From contig CP051247.1 in NCBI GenBank assembly GCA_017795105.1, positions 4,992,001 to 5,056,000 of the forward strand: a DNA stretch of 64,000 nt, written 5' to 3'. Both the position numbers and the translations under genes were made by a program. Below, in pieces: positions 49,859 through 59,599 of this stretch. The first letter of the stretch is position 1. Every line of letters begins with the position of its first letter. This DNA comes from Planctomycetaceae bacterium. GTDB lineage: Bacteria; Planctomycetota; Planctomycetia; Planctomycetales; Planctomycetaceae. A model generated the notes under the pieces. That model was given only the letters and a program-made list of their open reading frames with translations. It was not told where the DNA came from and did not search any database.

Positions 49859-50995
49859 TTATTCTCCAGCCGGTTCGAGCCCGTCGCAGATCTCGGAACA
49901 CTGGGCTCGCCAGCGAAGCAGGTGATCGGCCAGCGTGATCGCGACCATAGCCTCGGCCATGGGGATGAAACGAGGAAGCAGGCAGGGATCGTGTCGGCCT
50001 TTGGTGCTGATCGTCGTGGCTTCGCCCTCGCGGGTGACGGTCTTTTGATCGCGAGAGAGGGAACTGGTCGGCTTCACGGCTGCCCGTAACACGATGGGCT
50101 GGCCGGTCGAAATACCGCCGAGCATGCCGCCGTGGCGGTTTGTCTTCGTATCGATTCCCGGATTGCCCGGCACGAACTGATCGTTGTGCTCGCTGCCCCG
50201 CATGGTTGCACAGCCGAAGCCAATGCCATATTCGACACCCAGCACGGCCGGCAGGCTGAAGAGGGCTTTAGCGAGATCAGCTTTCAACTTGTCGAAGACC
50301 GGTTCCCCGAGACCAGCCGGGATTCCGCTGGCCACAATTTCTGCTGCTCCGCCGATTGAGTCCTGATCCATCCGCATCTTGTCGATCAGTTCGATCATCC
50401 GGTCTGCGGTCGCTTCGTCGGGACAGCGAACGATGTTCGGCGAGCCGTCGCTTCGTGTCTCAACCTGTTCGAGCGTGACTTCTCCAGGCTTGGCAATCTC
50501 GGCTTTGATCTCTCCGACCTGAGTCACATAGCCGATGACCCGGCCGCCGCAGAGCTGTTCGAGGATCTTCTTAGCCACAACACCCGCAGCGACGCGAACG
50601 GTCGTCTCGCGAGCACTGGAGCGTCCGCCGCCCCGATAGTCGCGGAAGCCGTATTTGGCGTCGAAGGAATAGTCGGCGTGTCCCGGACGATAAACATTCT
50701 GGATGTTGCCGTAATCCCGACTTCGCTGATCCTGATTTCGGATCAGAATCGCCAGCGCGGTCCCGGTTGTACGGCCTTCGAACACCCCGGCCAGGATTTC
50801 GGGCACATCGGCTTCATTCCGCTGGGTGACGATTTTGCTCTGTCCCGGACGGCGGCGATCGAGATCGACCTGAAGATCTTCAACGGACAGCTCGATTCCC
50901 GGGGGGACTCCATCGATGATCACAACGTTCCCGGGGCCATGGCTTTCCCCGGCGGTGGTGATGCGGAACGAATGTCCAAACGTATTTCCCGGCAT
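49859..50995 (-). CDS. aroC: Chorismate synthase
   Basis: A 378-residue chorismate synthase, which removes phosphate from 5-enolpyruvylshikimate 3-phosphate using reduced FMN to make chorismate. Signatures: GHSFRITTAGESHGPG at the start, RRRPGQSKIVTQRNE, RPGHADYSFDAKYGFRDYRG with GGGRSSARETTVRVAAGVVA, and NRHGGMLGGISTGQPIVLRA. Length is normal. It is followed by yjbQ on the same strand. The only shikimate gene in the window. Confidence 0.97.
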   Translation of the reverse strand: MPGNTFGHSFRITTAGESHGPGNVVIIDGVPPGIELSVEDLQVDLDRRRPGQSKIVTQRNEADVPEILAGVFEGRTTGTALAILIRNQDQRSRDYGNIQNVYRPGHADYSFDAKYGFRDYRGGGRSSARETTVRVAAGVVAKKILEQLCGGRVIGYVTQVGEIKAEIAKPGEVTLEQVETRSDGSPNIVRCPDEATADRMIELIDKMRMDQDSIGGAAEIVASGIPAGLGEPVFDKLKADLAKALFSLPAVLGVEYGIGFGCATMRGSEHNDQFVPGNPGIDTKTNRHGGMLGGISTGQPIVLRAAVKPTSSLSRDQKTVTREGEATTISTKGRHDPCLLPRFIPMAEAMVAITLADHLLRWRAQCSEICDGLEPAGE

Positions 50996-51311
50996 GTCGA
51001 TCTGTTTTCAGCTGTGAACCAGAGGTCTGTTTTGCCTGTCGTCTGCTGCGAAGCGTGCATTCTCTGACGAAACGGCGGTCTTCTGGCATTCTAGCGAATC
51101 CGAAGACGGGAGCCAGCCGGGTAAAGTATTTGGTCGGCTTGACGGACCGCCAGAATCACGGACAATCCGCCCGAATTCGGCCCCATTTGAATGATGGAGC
51201 CGGATCGACGATAATCGTTCGCGGAACGCCGGGGCGGACCAGTCTTCAAGGTCGACCGGTGCACTCAAATAATCTTCCAACTCCAGTATTTGAAGAAGAA
51301 ACTACTCCGCC
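50996..51311. other. 316-bp divergent gap, nothing recognised
   Basis: It lies between the leftward aroC unit and the rightward aminotransferase. No hairpin with a T-run, no palindromic repeat of the families described and no credible small gene were seen. Promoters for both units should be here. Confidence 0.5.
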
Positions 51312-52502
51312 ATGAAATTCTCTCCCGCCGTCTCCCAGCTTGCTCCCTCCGCGACGATTGCTGCCGCCGCCAAAGCGAAGGAACTGAAACAATCGGGAAT
51401 CACGGTCTACGATTTCACGCTGGGAGAACCCGATTTCAACACCCCGGACCACATCTGTGAAGCTGCGACCAAGGCGATGTATGCCGGAAAAACGCACTAC
51501 ACACCTGCCGGAGGACTGCCCGAACTGCTTCAGGCCGTCTGTGATGCCGCGAAGCGGGATTACGATCTGGCGATCGAGCCAAAGAATGTTGTCGTCTCCA
51601 ATGGCGCCAAGCACTCGATTCACAACGTTCTGACTGCCCTGTGTCATCCGGGTAGCGAAGTGCTGATCCCAACGCCGTACTGGGTGAGCTATAGCGCCCT
51701 GGTCGAACTGGCCGGCGGGATTCCGATTCTGGTTGAGACCGACGAATCGTCCGGGTTCCTCCCGACCGTCGAGCAGATCGAAGCCAAGGTCACCGGCCGG
51801 ACGCAGCTGATCATGTTGAACAGCCCTTCGAACCCAACCGGCGTCGTGTTCCCAAAGGAACTGATGCAGGCGATCGGCGAACTGGCGGTGAAGCATGACT
51901 TCTATGTGCTGTCCGATGAGATCTACGACAAGCTGATTTATCCGGGGTGGGAAGCGACCTGCATGATGACACTGTCGGAAGAGATCGCTCAGCGGACGAT
52001 CATCGTTAACGGCGTCAGCAAGGCCTACGCGATGACCGGCTGGCGAATCGGTTGGACGATCGGCGATCCGGCTCTGATCAAGGCGATTAACAAGCTGCAG
52101 AGTCAGCAGACATCGAACCCGTGCAGCGTCAGTCAGTTTGCCGCCATCGCTGCTCTTACCGGTCCGCAGGACTGCGTGACCGAGATGCTTGCCGCATTCA
52201 CGAAGCGTCGCGAATATGTGCTTGGCCGCCTCCGCAAAATTCCGGGCCTGTCGTTTGCCGATCCGGGCGGAGCGTTCTACGCGTTCTTCAATGTCTCGGA
52301 ATACTTCAACAAGCCGCTGCAGAATGGCGTGACGGTTTCCAACGCCTCCGACTTCTGTACCGAACTGCTTGGCAACGGTCACGTGGCTCTGGTGACCGGC
52401 GATGCCTTCGGAGCTCCGGGGTTTGCCCGACTGTCGTTCGCGACCGATATGAACACGCTGGAAGCCGGGCTCGATCGGCTCGAGAAGTTCCTCGCCGGTT
52501 AA
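51312..52502 (+). CDS. Pyridoxal-phosphate aminotransferase (aspartate aminotransferase type)
   Basis: A 396-residue class I aminotransferase of the AspC/AspB-Ib branch. It has IAAAAKAKELKQSGITVYDF and LGEPDFNTPDHI at the N-terminus, PTPYWVSYSALVELAGGIPI, the substrate/PLP residues in LNSPSNPTGVVF and SDEIYDKLIYPG, and the Schiff-base Lys in NGVSKAYAMTGWRIGW. The closing Arg is in FARLSFATDMN. It probably transaminates aspartate or a related amino acid; prephenate activity, seen in relatives, is possible. Single gene, with a hairpin shortly downstream. Confidence 0.93.
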   Translation: MKFSPAVSQLAPSATIAAAAKAKELKQSGITVYDFTLGEPDFNTPDHICEAATKAMYAGKTHYTPAGGLPELLQAVCDAAKRDYDLAIEPKNVVVSNGAKHSIHNVLTALCHPGSEVLIPTPYWVSYSALVELAGGIPILVETDESSGFLPTVEQIEAKVTGRTQLIMLNSPSNPTGVVFPKELMQAIGELAVKHDFYVLSDEIYDKLIYPGWEATCMMTLSEEIAQRTIIVNGVSKAYAMTGWRIGWTIGDPALIKAINKLQSQQTSNPCSVSQFAAIAALTGPQDCVTEMLAAFTKRREYVLGRLRKIPGLSFADPGGAFYAFFNVSEYFNKPLQNGVTVSNASDFCTELLGNGHVALVTGDAFGAPGFARLSFATDMNTLEAGLDRLEKFLAG

Positions 52503-52517
52503 GCATTCGCAAAGGTC

Positions 52518-52550
52518 CTCCTGCGGTACAGTTCCGCCGCAGGAGGTCTC
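52518..52550 (+). terminator. Probable terminator after the aminotransferase
   Basis: CCTCCTGCGG and CCGCAGGAGG form a 10-bp stem with a 10-base loop, followed by TCTCTCTC. The tail is not a clean T-run. It also separates the convergent moaE. Confidence 0.55.
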
Positions 52551-52579
52551 TCTCGACGATTTCGCAGGCCGTCGAAGGC

Positions 52580-53041
52580 CTATTGCTTGGGGAAACCGGG
52601 GTGCACCCATTCGGTGGTGCCGTCGGACCAGTGCTCCTGTTTCCAGATCGGCACAGTCTTCTTGATTTCGTCCATCAGGAACTGGGTGCCGGCGAAGGCT
52701 TCAGCCCGATGCGGAGAGCTGACGGCGATCGCGATTGCGGTTTCGCCAAGTTCCAGATGCCCGAGTCGATGCACGATGCCGACTCGCTTGAGCGGCCAGG
52801 ACTTGCGGGCTTCGGCGACAAGTCGCTGCAGTTCGCGAATCGCCATCTCGTGATAAGCCTCGTAAGCCAGCGAATCGGTCTGGCGTCCCTGCGTGAATTC
52901 GCGAACCGTGCCGAGGAAGAGAACGACTGCTCCACAGGCTGAGTCGCGAACCGAAGCCGTGAGGGCTTCGTGGTCGATGTCGCTTTCGGTCAGCTCGATG
53001 GTCAGGTCATTTTCCGGCGACTGATACGATCGGTGTTCCAT
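52580..53041 (-). CDS. moaE: Molybdopterin synthase catalytic subunit MoaE
   Basis: A 153-residue MoaE. It has CGAVVLFLGTVREFTQGRQT, LAYEAYHEMAIRELQRL, KRVGIVHRLGHLELGETAIA and the catalytic Lys region in DEIKKTVPIWKQEHW, ending WVHPGFPK. MoaE converts cyclic pyranopterin monophosphate to molybdopterin with sulfur from MoaD. It directly follows moaD with a 2-base gap; GGAGG at the end of moaD serves as its ribosome site. It is the last gene of the operon that begins with the FAD/Fe-S protein. Confidence 0.96.
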   Translation of the reverse strand: MEHRSYQSPENDLTIELTESDIDHEALTASVRDSACGAVVLFLGTVREFTQGRQTDSLAYEAYHEMAIRELQRLVAEARKSWPLKRVGIVHRLGHLELGETAIAIAVSSPHRAEAFAGTQFLMDEIKKTVPIWKQEHWSDGTTEWVHPGFPKQ

Positions 53042-53043
53042 GA

Positions 53044-53301
53044 TCAGCCTCCGCTCACGGGAGGAATGAACGCGATCTCATCGCCGGCGTTGACTTCCGT
53101 TTCACCGCTGCAGTAGCTGCCGTTGCGGGCGATGAAGACCGACTTCAGGTAAGGACGAAGCCACGGGTACTCGACGGCGATCTGCTCTTTCACCTCCGCA
53201 ACCCGCATCGCCTGCTGACAGAGGAGTTGCGTCTCGCCCGTTCCAGCCAGATCCTTGAGCTGGGCGAAAAAGCGGACCGTGATGTTCGCCGTCGATGCCA
53301 T
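53044..53301 (-). CDS. moaD: Molybdopterin synthase sulfur-carrier subunit MoaD
   Basis: An 85-residue ubiquitin-like sulfur carrier: ITVRFFAQLKDLAGTGETQL, a middle helix MRVAEVKEQIAVEYPWL, then AGDEIAFIPPVSGG with the C-terminal Gly-Gly that is thiocarboxylated. The open frame extends upstream into the FAD protein tail, but this ATG starts the family's fold. It is followed at once by moaE. Confidence 0.93.
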   Translation of the reverse strand: MASTANITVRFFAQLKDLAGTGETQLLCQQAMRVAEVKEQIAVEYPWLRPYLKSVFIARNGSYCSGETEVNAGDEIAFIPPVSGG

Positions 53302-53306
53302 GAAAC

Positions 53307-56300
53307 TTACTTCTGTGCGACGCGGGCCTTCTTGTCGGAGTCGAGCGACATCAGCCCATAGGCCGCCGCCAGAACCTTCAGTGGATGCAGAATATTCTTC
53401 GTCCCGGGATGCTGCATCTGCAGTTGGCAGGCGGCGCATTCACTGCTGCCGAGATCGAAATCATCGTTGATGACCGCGTCGATCAGTCCTTCGCCAATCT
53501 TGACGGACGTCTCGAAGTTGGCATGCGTCAGGCCGAAATGGCCGGCCATTCCGCTGCAGCCCTGATTGATGAAATGCAGCTTCAATTCCGGGATCAACGA
53601 CAGCAGTTTGACGTACGGTTTCTGATTCCGCAACGACCGCTGGTGACATGGTTCATGATAAGCAATCGTGTTCGGGTACGGCGAGAACTTTGTCTTGAGA
53701 AGCCCCTGTTCGTGGAGTTCGACGAGAAACTGTCCCACTTCGACCGTCTGTTTGGCGACGGCTTGAACGTCCGGGTTCTTGAGCAGCATCGGGTACTCCT
53801 GACGCAGACAGACCGCGCTGGCCGGTTCGACACAGAGAATCCGATGGCCTTCCCGAGCATACGGACCGAGCACGCGGATGTTCTGCTCGGCCTTCAGGCG
53901 AGCCGGACCAAGGTCGCCGACATTGATGAGCGACATCCCCGAAACAACCTGTTCTTCCGGCACGATGTAGGGGATATCGTGGTGCCGCAGAATTGCTTCG
54001 ATCGCGAGCATCGACTGCGGATCGTGATAGTTGGCGAAGTAATCGACGAACAGCACGACCGGCTTTGTGGAGCTTTCATTTTCAGTGCTGGCAGCCTTCT
54101 TGCGGTTTCGACGAAGCACCTGCTCCAGATACGGCTTCGAGGCCAGATCCGGGAGTTTGCGGCGGGAGTCGATGCCGATCGTTTTCTGCAGGAACCAGCG
54201 ACCAATCGGACTGCGGAACATCTGATTGACGAGCCACGAGAATCGCCAGCCAAAGCCGGCGAGACGATCGACTCGAGTCAGATACCAGTCGGCCCGGCTC
54301 AACCCCTGTTGCTGAACCGAATTGGCTTTGGCTTCCAGCCAGAGGTGGGGGATATCGACTTCACTGGGGCACTCGAGTTGACACTGCTTGCAATTGAAGC
54401 AGGAGTTGAGCACTTCCTCGGGACTCAATGTCTTCAGCAGGTCGATGGCTTCCGCCGGATCGACCTGCGTGCTCTCGAACAGGTAGTTGCGAATCGTATT
54501 CGCTTTGCTTCTCGGAGACGTAAACTCGTTGCGGTCGATATGGTGGAATGGACACATGCGGAACTGCGGAAGCTGCGTCTTGCATTGCCCGCAGCCGTTG
54601 CAGGCGGAAGCTTCGACGGCCATATCGGCCGGAGTCCAGTTGAGCTGCGTTGTCGCGTTCGTCGACAGCTGAACCAGATTGCCATCGGGCCGCAGATGCC
54701 GAATCGACAGGTGCGGATCGCCGCTGATGATTTTGTCGGGGTTCAGGATCCCATGCGGATCGAATAACTGCTTGATCTGCTGAAACACACGGTACAGCGG
54801 CCCATACTGCGAGCGAATGAATGGCGTCCGGGAGAGGCCATCGCCATGTTCCCCGGAGATTGAGCCGCCCGCTTCATTCACGATGCGATACAGATCGCGG
54901 GCCAGCGATTCGTAGGTGTCCTGATTGTCCTTCGACGGCAGCTCCAGAAACGGGCGCAGATGCAACTGCCCGCTTCCGGCATGTGCGTAAAGCGAAGCCG
55001 TAACCTGATAGCGCTGCAGGGTCCGTTGGGCATTATGGAGGAAATCGCCGATGCTGCCTGGTGGGACCACGATATCTTCGATGAACGGAACCGGCCGGGC
55101 GGCTCCCTGAATACGGGCCAGCAGCGGCACAACCTGTCGCGGAAGCTTCCAGAGGTTCTCGACCTCTTCAACGGTGTTCGCGTGCAGAAGAATGCGTCCC
55201 CCGGGAAGGTCGTTGTCGAGATAACTGCGGAACGATTCCATCCGCTTTTCGAGAGCCGCGGCTGTGGAGTCTTCGAAGGCGACGATCAACGCGGCTGCTG
55301 CGTGTTGTGGAATCAGATCGGCATAGGCAACCGACGATTCCCGGGCCAGCGTGAGCAGGCGTCGATCGAGAAGATCGCAGGCGACGGGTTCGTGCTCAAG
55401 AATCCCGGAGACACTCGAAGTCGCTTCATCGAAACGCTGAAAGGCGAGCAGAAATCCGTGGCGATGCTCCGGCAACGGCAAGGTGTGCAGTTCCGCCTGC
55501 GTGCAGATGCCGAGTGTGCCTTCCGAACCGACGAACAGCCGCGGGAAATCGAGCACTCCGCCCCGCAGGACATTCCGCACCATATAGCCGGCACAATTGC
55601 GGGCCAGAATCGGCTGATGCGTTTTGATGAGCGGCTCGTTCTCTTTGAGGATGCCAGCGAGTCGCCGCAGAATCACACGCACGCGAGCGAACTGATCGTG
55701 ATCGCCAGCAGTGAGTGCCGGAGTGGACCCGTTCAGTCCCAGGTCGATCAGTTCTCGGGACAGTTCGTGTCGAGAACCATCGGAGAGCACGACGTTGAGC
55801 GACTTCACGTGGTCACGCGTCGACCCGACTCCCACAGCATGGGCCCCGGCTGCATCGACACCAATCATTCCTCCAATGGTCGTGATCGCTGCGTTGGAAG
55901 GGTCCGGGGCGTAGTAGCGTCCGTGCAATCGGAGTTCGCGATTCAAATCATCAAGGACGACTCCCGGCTGAACGACAACGGAGCGGGAGCGGATTTCAAC
56001 AATTCGATTCATCGATCGACTGAAGTCGATCACGATCCCCGTCCCGAGACATCCCCCGGCCAGACCAGTTCCCGAGCCGCGGGGTAAGACGGGAATCTGA
56101 TGATCGGCTGCGTAGCGGACCACGGTGGCGACGTCTTCTTCCTGCTCAGGAAAGACGATGGCCAGCGGTGTCGACTGGTGGAGACTCGCATCGGTCGCAT
56201 AGAGCGACACCGTACCGGTATCGGTCCGGACCAGACCGGGAAGCAGGCCACCAAGATCCTCCTGGATCTGTTGACTGAGTCGCTGTTGTTGCTCGGAGGT

Positions 56301-56312
56301 GTATCTACGCAC
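53307..56312 (-). CDS. FAD-linked oxidase/Fe-S fusion dehydrogenase (GlcD-GlcF, YdiJ-like)
   Basis: A 1001-residue fusion. Residues ~1-480 form an FAD-binding PCMH/oxidase part: PVLPRGSGTGLAGGCLGTGI, GMIGVDAAGAHAVGVGSTRD and GEHGDGLSRTPFI. Then comes a two-cluster ferredoxin domain (CNGCGQCKTQLPQFRMCPFH and CFNCKQCQLECPSEVDIP, near 600-690). Last come two CCG domains of the GlcF/HdrB type (YHEPCHQRS and NQGCSGMAGHFG, then SSECAACQLQMQ). This order fits D-2-hydroxyacid dehydrogenases such as D-2-hydroxyglutarate or D-lactate enzymes. The start is GTG. It is the first gene of the operon with moaD and moaE. Confidence 0.9.
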   Translation of the reverse strand: MRRYTSEQQQRLSQQIQEDLGGLLPGLVRTDTGTVSLYATDASLHQSTPLAIVFPEQEEDVATVVRYAADHQIPVLPRGSGTGLAGGCLGTGIVIDFSRSMNRIVEIRSRSVVVQPGVVLDDLNRELRLHGRYYAPDPSNAAITTIGGMIGVDAAGAHAVGVGSTRDHVKSLNVVLSDGSRHELSRELIDLGLNGSTPALTAGDHDQFARVRVILRRLAGILKENEPLIKTHQPILARNCAGYMVRNVLRGGVLDFPRLFVGSEGTLGICTQAELHTLPLPEHRHGFLLAFQRFDEATSSVSGILEHEPVACDLLDRRLLTLARESSVAYADLIPQHAAAALIVAFEDSTAAALEKRMESFRSYLDNDLPGGRILLHANTVEEVENLWKLPRQVVPLLARIQGAARPVPFIEDIVVPPGSIGDFLHNAQRTLQRYQVTASLYAHAGSGQLHLRPFLELPSKDNQDTYESLARDLYRIVNEAGGSISGEHGDGLSRTPFIRSQYGPLYRVFQQIKQLFDPHGILNPDKIISGDPHLSIRHLRPDGNLVQLSTNATTQLNWTPADMAVEASACNGCGQCKTQLPQFRMCPFHHIDRNEFTSPRSKANTIRNYLFESTQVDPAEAIDLLKTLSPEEVLNSCFNCKQCQLECPSEVDIPHLWLEAKANSVQQQGLSRADWYLTRVDRLAGFGWRFSWLVNQMFRSPIGRWFLQKTIGIDSRRKLPDLASKPYLEQVLRRNRKKAASTENESSTKPVVLFVDYFANYHDPQSMLAIEAILRHHDIPYIVPEEQVVSGMSLINVGDLGPARLKAEQNIRVLGPYAREGHRILCVEPASAVCLRQEYPMLLKNPDVQAVAKQTVEVGQFLVELHEQGLLKTKFSPYPNTIAYHEPCHQRSLRNQKPYVKLLSLIPELKLHFINQGCSGMAGHFGLTHANFETSVKIGEGLIDAVINDDFDLGSSECAACQLQMQHPGTKNILHPLKVLAAAYGLMSLDSDKKARVAQK

Positions 56313-56633
56313 GTCGGGTCAGCAGGAGCGTTGTGGCACATTGCAGGGAGAGTCTTGCCAGTCGCGCAAAGAGACCGGTCACGGGCTCCAGAGTATCCCC
56401 AAAGCGGCTGGAATCATCTCGAGAGAGCTTAGAGCGGCAGCTTCGCGCCGGGCAGAGCGCGTTGGATGGCATTATAAGGTGCGGCAGGGGGAAGAATAAG
56501 ATTCTCCCGAAGTTATTCCGCCGAAATTCGAGGGCCTTCCGTTCCAGTCGCGCCAGTCGAAACGCTTTTCCGCCGCAATCTCTTCGCAGGCTGCCTCGCC
56601 CGCATAACTGGACAAATCGCTCCCGGCGAGGCT
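56313..56633. other. 321-bp gap, nothing recognised
   Basis: It lies between the start of the FAD/Fe-S gene and the stop of recQ on the same strand, so it should hold the operon promoter. No repeat family member or T-run hairpin was seen. Confidence 0.5.
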
Positions 56634-58484
56634 TCAGACTTCCCAGCCGACTGCGGCGTGAGTTTCGCAGAACTCGGCGATTCGTTTCAGGAAGATCTCG
56701 GCGTACTGATCGGCCTTTTTCTGTCCGACACCCTGAATTCCCAGGAACTCGGGCAGACTCGTCGGCCGGCGGCGGACCATGTCGACCAGCGAGGCATCGC
56801 CGAACACAATGAATGGAGCGATCCCCTTTTCTGAAGCAAGCTCGCGGCGAAGCAACCGGAGTTCGTCGAACAGCTCGCGTTCCACGGGAGTGAGTTCGCT
56901 GGTGTCTGGCTTTGCTGCTCGGGCCTTCTTCTCCCGGGCCGCGGCCTGCAACAGTCGAGGTTCGTAGTCGCCATTGAACACTTCGCGACTGCGTGGCCCC
57001 ATCGCCAGTGTCTGGTATTCGCCGTGGCGAATGAGACAGTCCTGATCGATCAGCTGATCGATCCACTCCCGCACCGTCGTCTTCCGGTAACCGGGCAGCA
57101 GGTTGTAGGTCGACAGTTCGTTGTGTCCGTTTTCCAGAATCCGCTGGTCTTTGGAACCAGTCAAAACGCCGGCCACGTAGTCGGCCCCGAAGCGCTGATC
57201 AACTCGATAAACGCAGGAAACGATTTTCTGGGCCACGACCAGAGAGTCTTTCATCAGCTCGACTTCGCCGAGGCAGACATCGCACGCTCCGCAGTTTCCG
57301 CCCTCGTATTCCTGACCGAAGTGCTCGACCAGGGCTTTGTGCCGACACTGCAGCGAGTTGCAGAACCGGGACTGCAAACGGAGTTGTTCGTCGGCGGCCT
57401 GGGCGGCTTCGCCCGTCAGATCGTCGAGCATGCGTCGCCAGGTCGCGAAGTCGTTGCCGCTGTGAAAGAGGACGCATTCCGACGGTAACCCGTCGCGGCC
57501 CGCCCGGCCGGTTTCCTGTTGATAGTTCTCGATTGACTTGGTCGCCGAGGCATGCAGCACGTAGCGGACGTTCGGCTTGTCGATCCCCATTCCGAACGCG
57601 ACCGTCGCGACCACGATGTCGGCTTTCTCGTTGAGAAACGCATCCTGTGCCTGTTGTCGGTCTTCGTTCTCGAGCCCGGCGTGATACGCGACCGCTCGAT
57701 AGCCCGACTGCCGCAGATGAGCAGCCAGCTCGTCAACCTGCCGGCGGCTGATGCAGTAGATGATTCCCGCTTCATCTTCGTGCCGGTCGATCACCTCCTG
57801 CACCTGATCGTGCAGCTTCTTTCGACGCTGGACCCGATAGGTCAGATTCGGGCGATCGAAGGAGCCGACGAGAACCATCGGGTCGTGCAGATGCAACTGA
57901 CGGCAAATGTCCTCGCGAACCTGCTCGGTCGCCGTGGCAGTGTAGGCGTGAAAATCGATGTCCGGCAGATGCTCGCGAAGTTCACCGAGCAGACGGTATT
58001 CTGGCCGAAAGTTGTGCCCCCACGAACTGATGCAGTGGGCTTCGTCGACGGCCACGGCTGAGATCTGTTGCCGCTTCAGGAAGTCGATCATCTTCTCGGT
58101 GCAAAGTCGCTCCGGAGCGGCGTAGAGCATTTTCAATTCGCCCGACTCGACCCGCCGGACGATATCGCGGCGTTCATCGAAGGAGAGCGAACTGTTCACT
58201 GCGGCAGCCGGAATGCCGATTTCGGTCAGGGCATCGACCTGGTCTTTCATCAGGGCGATCAGTGGCGAAACAACGACCATCAGGCCGACTCGAACCACGC
58301 CGGGCACCTGATAGCAGAGCGATTTTCCTCCGCCGGTTGGCAGCACGACCAGCGAGTCGTGCTGGGACATGACCGCTTCCATGGCCTGCTGCTGAAGCGG
58401 GCGGAAATCGGGGTAGCCCCAGTATTTCTTCAACGCATCCCGCAGGGCGTCTTCATGTTGTCCGGCGGTGTCTTCAGAACTCAC
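56634..58484 (-). CDS. recQ: ATP-dependent DNA helicase RecQ
   Basis: A 616-residue 3'-5' helicase. Walker A VLPTGGGKSLCYQVPG, the DEAH box with aromatic-rich loop VDEAHCISSWGHNFRPEY, FDRPNLTYRV, YHAGLENEDRQQAQ, FGMGIDKPNVRYV and QETGRAGRDGLPSE are all present. The RQC domain has the zinc cysteines (CRHKALVEHFGQEYEGGNCG then CDVC). A C-terminal HRDC domain (LFDELRLLRRELASEKG...IQGVGQKKADQYAEIFLKRI) completes the E. coli RecQ layout. Start is GTG. RecQ acts in replication-fork repair and recombination. Confidence 0.97.
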   Translation of the reverse strand: MSSEDTAGQHEDALRDALKKYWGYPDFRPLQQQAMEAVMSQHDSLVVLPTGGGKSLCYQVPGVVRVGLMVVVSPLIALMKDQVDALTEIGIPAAAVNSSLSFDERRDIVRRVESGELKMLYAAPERLCTEKMIDFLKRQQISAVAVDEAHCISSWGHNFRPEYRLLGELREHLPDIDFHAYTATATEQVREDICRQLHLHDPMVLVGSFDRPNLTYRVQRRKKLHDQVQEVIDRHEDEAGIIYCISRRQVDELAAHLRQSGYRAVAYHAGLENEDRQQAQDAFLNEKADIVVATVAFGMGIDKPNVRYVLHASATKSIENYQQETGRAGRDGLPSECVLFHSGNDFATWRRMLDDLTGEAAQAADEQLRLQSRFCNSLQCRHKALVEHFGQEYEGGNCGACDVCLGEVELMKDSLVVAQKIVSCVYRVDQRFGADYVAGVLTGSKDQRILENGHNELSTYNLLPGYRKTTVREWIDQLIDQDCLIRHGEYQTLAMGPRSREVFNGDYEPRLLQAAAREKKARAAKPDTSELTPVERELFDELRLLRRELASEKGIAPFIVFGDASLVDMVRRRPTSLPEFLGIQGVGQKKADQYAEIFLKRIAEFCETHAAVGWEV

Positions 58485-58756
58485 GGGGATCGACTTGCGG
58501 AGGGCTGGTGAGAGAATGGAACGACTGGCTTCGGAGGTGCCGCGGCGAACCGAAAGTTTCCGGAGCGGGTTGCTGGATCATTTCCGGCGGTCCAATTAGC
58601 ATCTCGCCGACACGACGTTATGATAGTCTCTCGACTGAGAGATCAGGAAACAAGTGTTCCTCTGCCCCCTTGAAATCGGCGGAGTCGAATACCGGAAACC
58701 GCTGCAGCTGGCAGCGATTGGAATCAGACGCCCGAACGGGCACAAGGCTTGAGCGA

Positions 58757-59563
58757 ATGACGGCAACTCCTCGGATCTGTGTACTCCGGGCTCCTGGCAC
58801 AAACTGCGACCCTGAAACGTGTTACGCGTTTGATCAGGCCGGAGGGGCAGCGGACAATGTTCACCTGTTCGAGCTGCTCGAAGCACCGCAGCGGCTGCGG
58901 GACTACCAGATTCTCTGCATTCCCGGCGGCTTCAGCTATGGAGACGACATCGGAGCCGGCGTGATTTTCGCCGCTCAGATTCGCCGCCAGCTCGGCGATC
59001 TGCTCCACGAGCATCTCGATCGCGACACGCTGACGCTCGGAATCTGCAATGGATTCCAGGTCCTGCTGAAGTCGGGCATTCTCCCTGGCGGCTCCAAAGA
59101 CTGGACACCCGGTCCGGAGTACGAGCGACAGGCGACGCTGACCTGGAACAACAACGGAAAGTACACCGCCCGCTGGGTCGAACTGGTCGCCGACAGTCCG
59201 CAGAACGTCTTTCTGAAGGGGATCGATCGCATTGAGATGCCGCTGGCTCATGCCGAAGGCAAGCTTTGCGTTGCTGATCCTGCTCTGGTCGACAACTGGC
59301 GGGAGAACTCCCAGATTGCCCTGCGTTACTGCGATACCTCGGGCAAGCCGTCGGACGATATTCTCGACGAACAGTTCAACCCGAACGGCTCGGTCGCCAA
59401 TATCGCTGGACTCGGAGACGCCTCCGGCCGCGTGCTCGGCCTGATGCCCCATCCGGAACGCTTCATCAAAGCGACCCACCATCCGCAGTGGACACGCAAG
59501 AACCTGTCGGGCGAGGGAGATGGTCTGAAGCTGTTCCAGAATGCTGTTCAATACTTTGCGTGA
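58757..59563 (+). CDS. purQ: Phosphoribosylformylglycinamidine synthase subunit PurQ
   Basis: A 268-residue glutamine amidotransferase that feeds ammonia to PurL in purine synthesis. RICVLRAPGTNCDPETCYAF, CIPGGFSYGDDIGAGVIFAA, the nucleophile Cys97 in LGICNGFQVLLKSGILPGG and the catalytic His/Glu in MPHPERF (H232, E234) are visible. It belongs to the longer (~270-residue) PurQ type. The frame is open far upstream, but this ATG follows CTTGAGCG and starts the family's first strand. No other purine gene is adjacent. Confidence 0.95.
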   Translation: MTATPRICVLRAPGTNCDPETCYAFDQAGGAADNVHLFELLEAPQRLRDYQILCIPGGFSYGDDIGAGVIFAAQIRRQLGDLLHEHLDRDTLTLGICNGFQVLLKSGILPGGSKDWTPGPEYERQATLTWNNNGKYTARWVELVADSPQNVFLKGIDRIEMPLAHAEGKLCVADPALVDNWRENSQIALRYCDTSGKPSDDILDEQFNPNGSVANIAGLGDASGRVLGLMPHPERFIKATHHPQWTRKNLSGEGDGLKLFQNAVQYFA

Positions 59564-59599
59564 GCTGGGGCCGGCTCGAATCCAGGGTGACCCGACCGG

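Noticed and set aside
53385..56087. Two long rightward frames opposite the FAD/Fe-S fusion gene
   Set aside because: They are antisense shadows; the minus-strand frame has the cofactor and cluster motifs.
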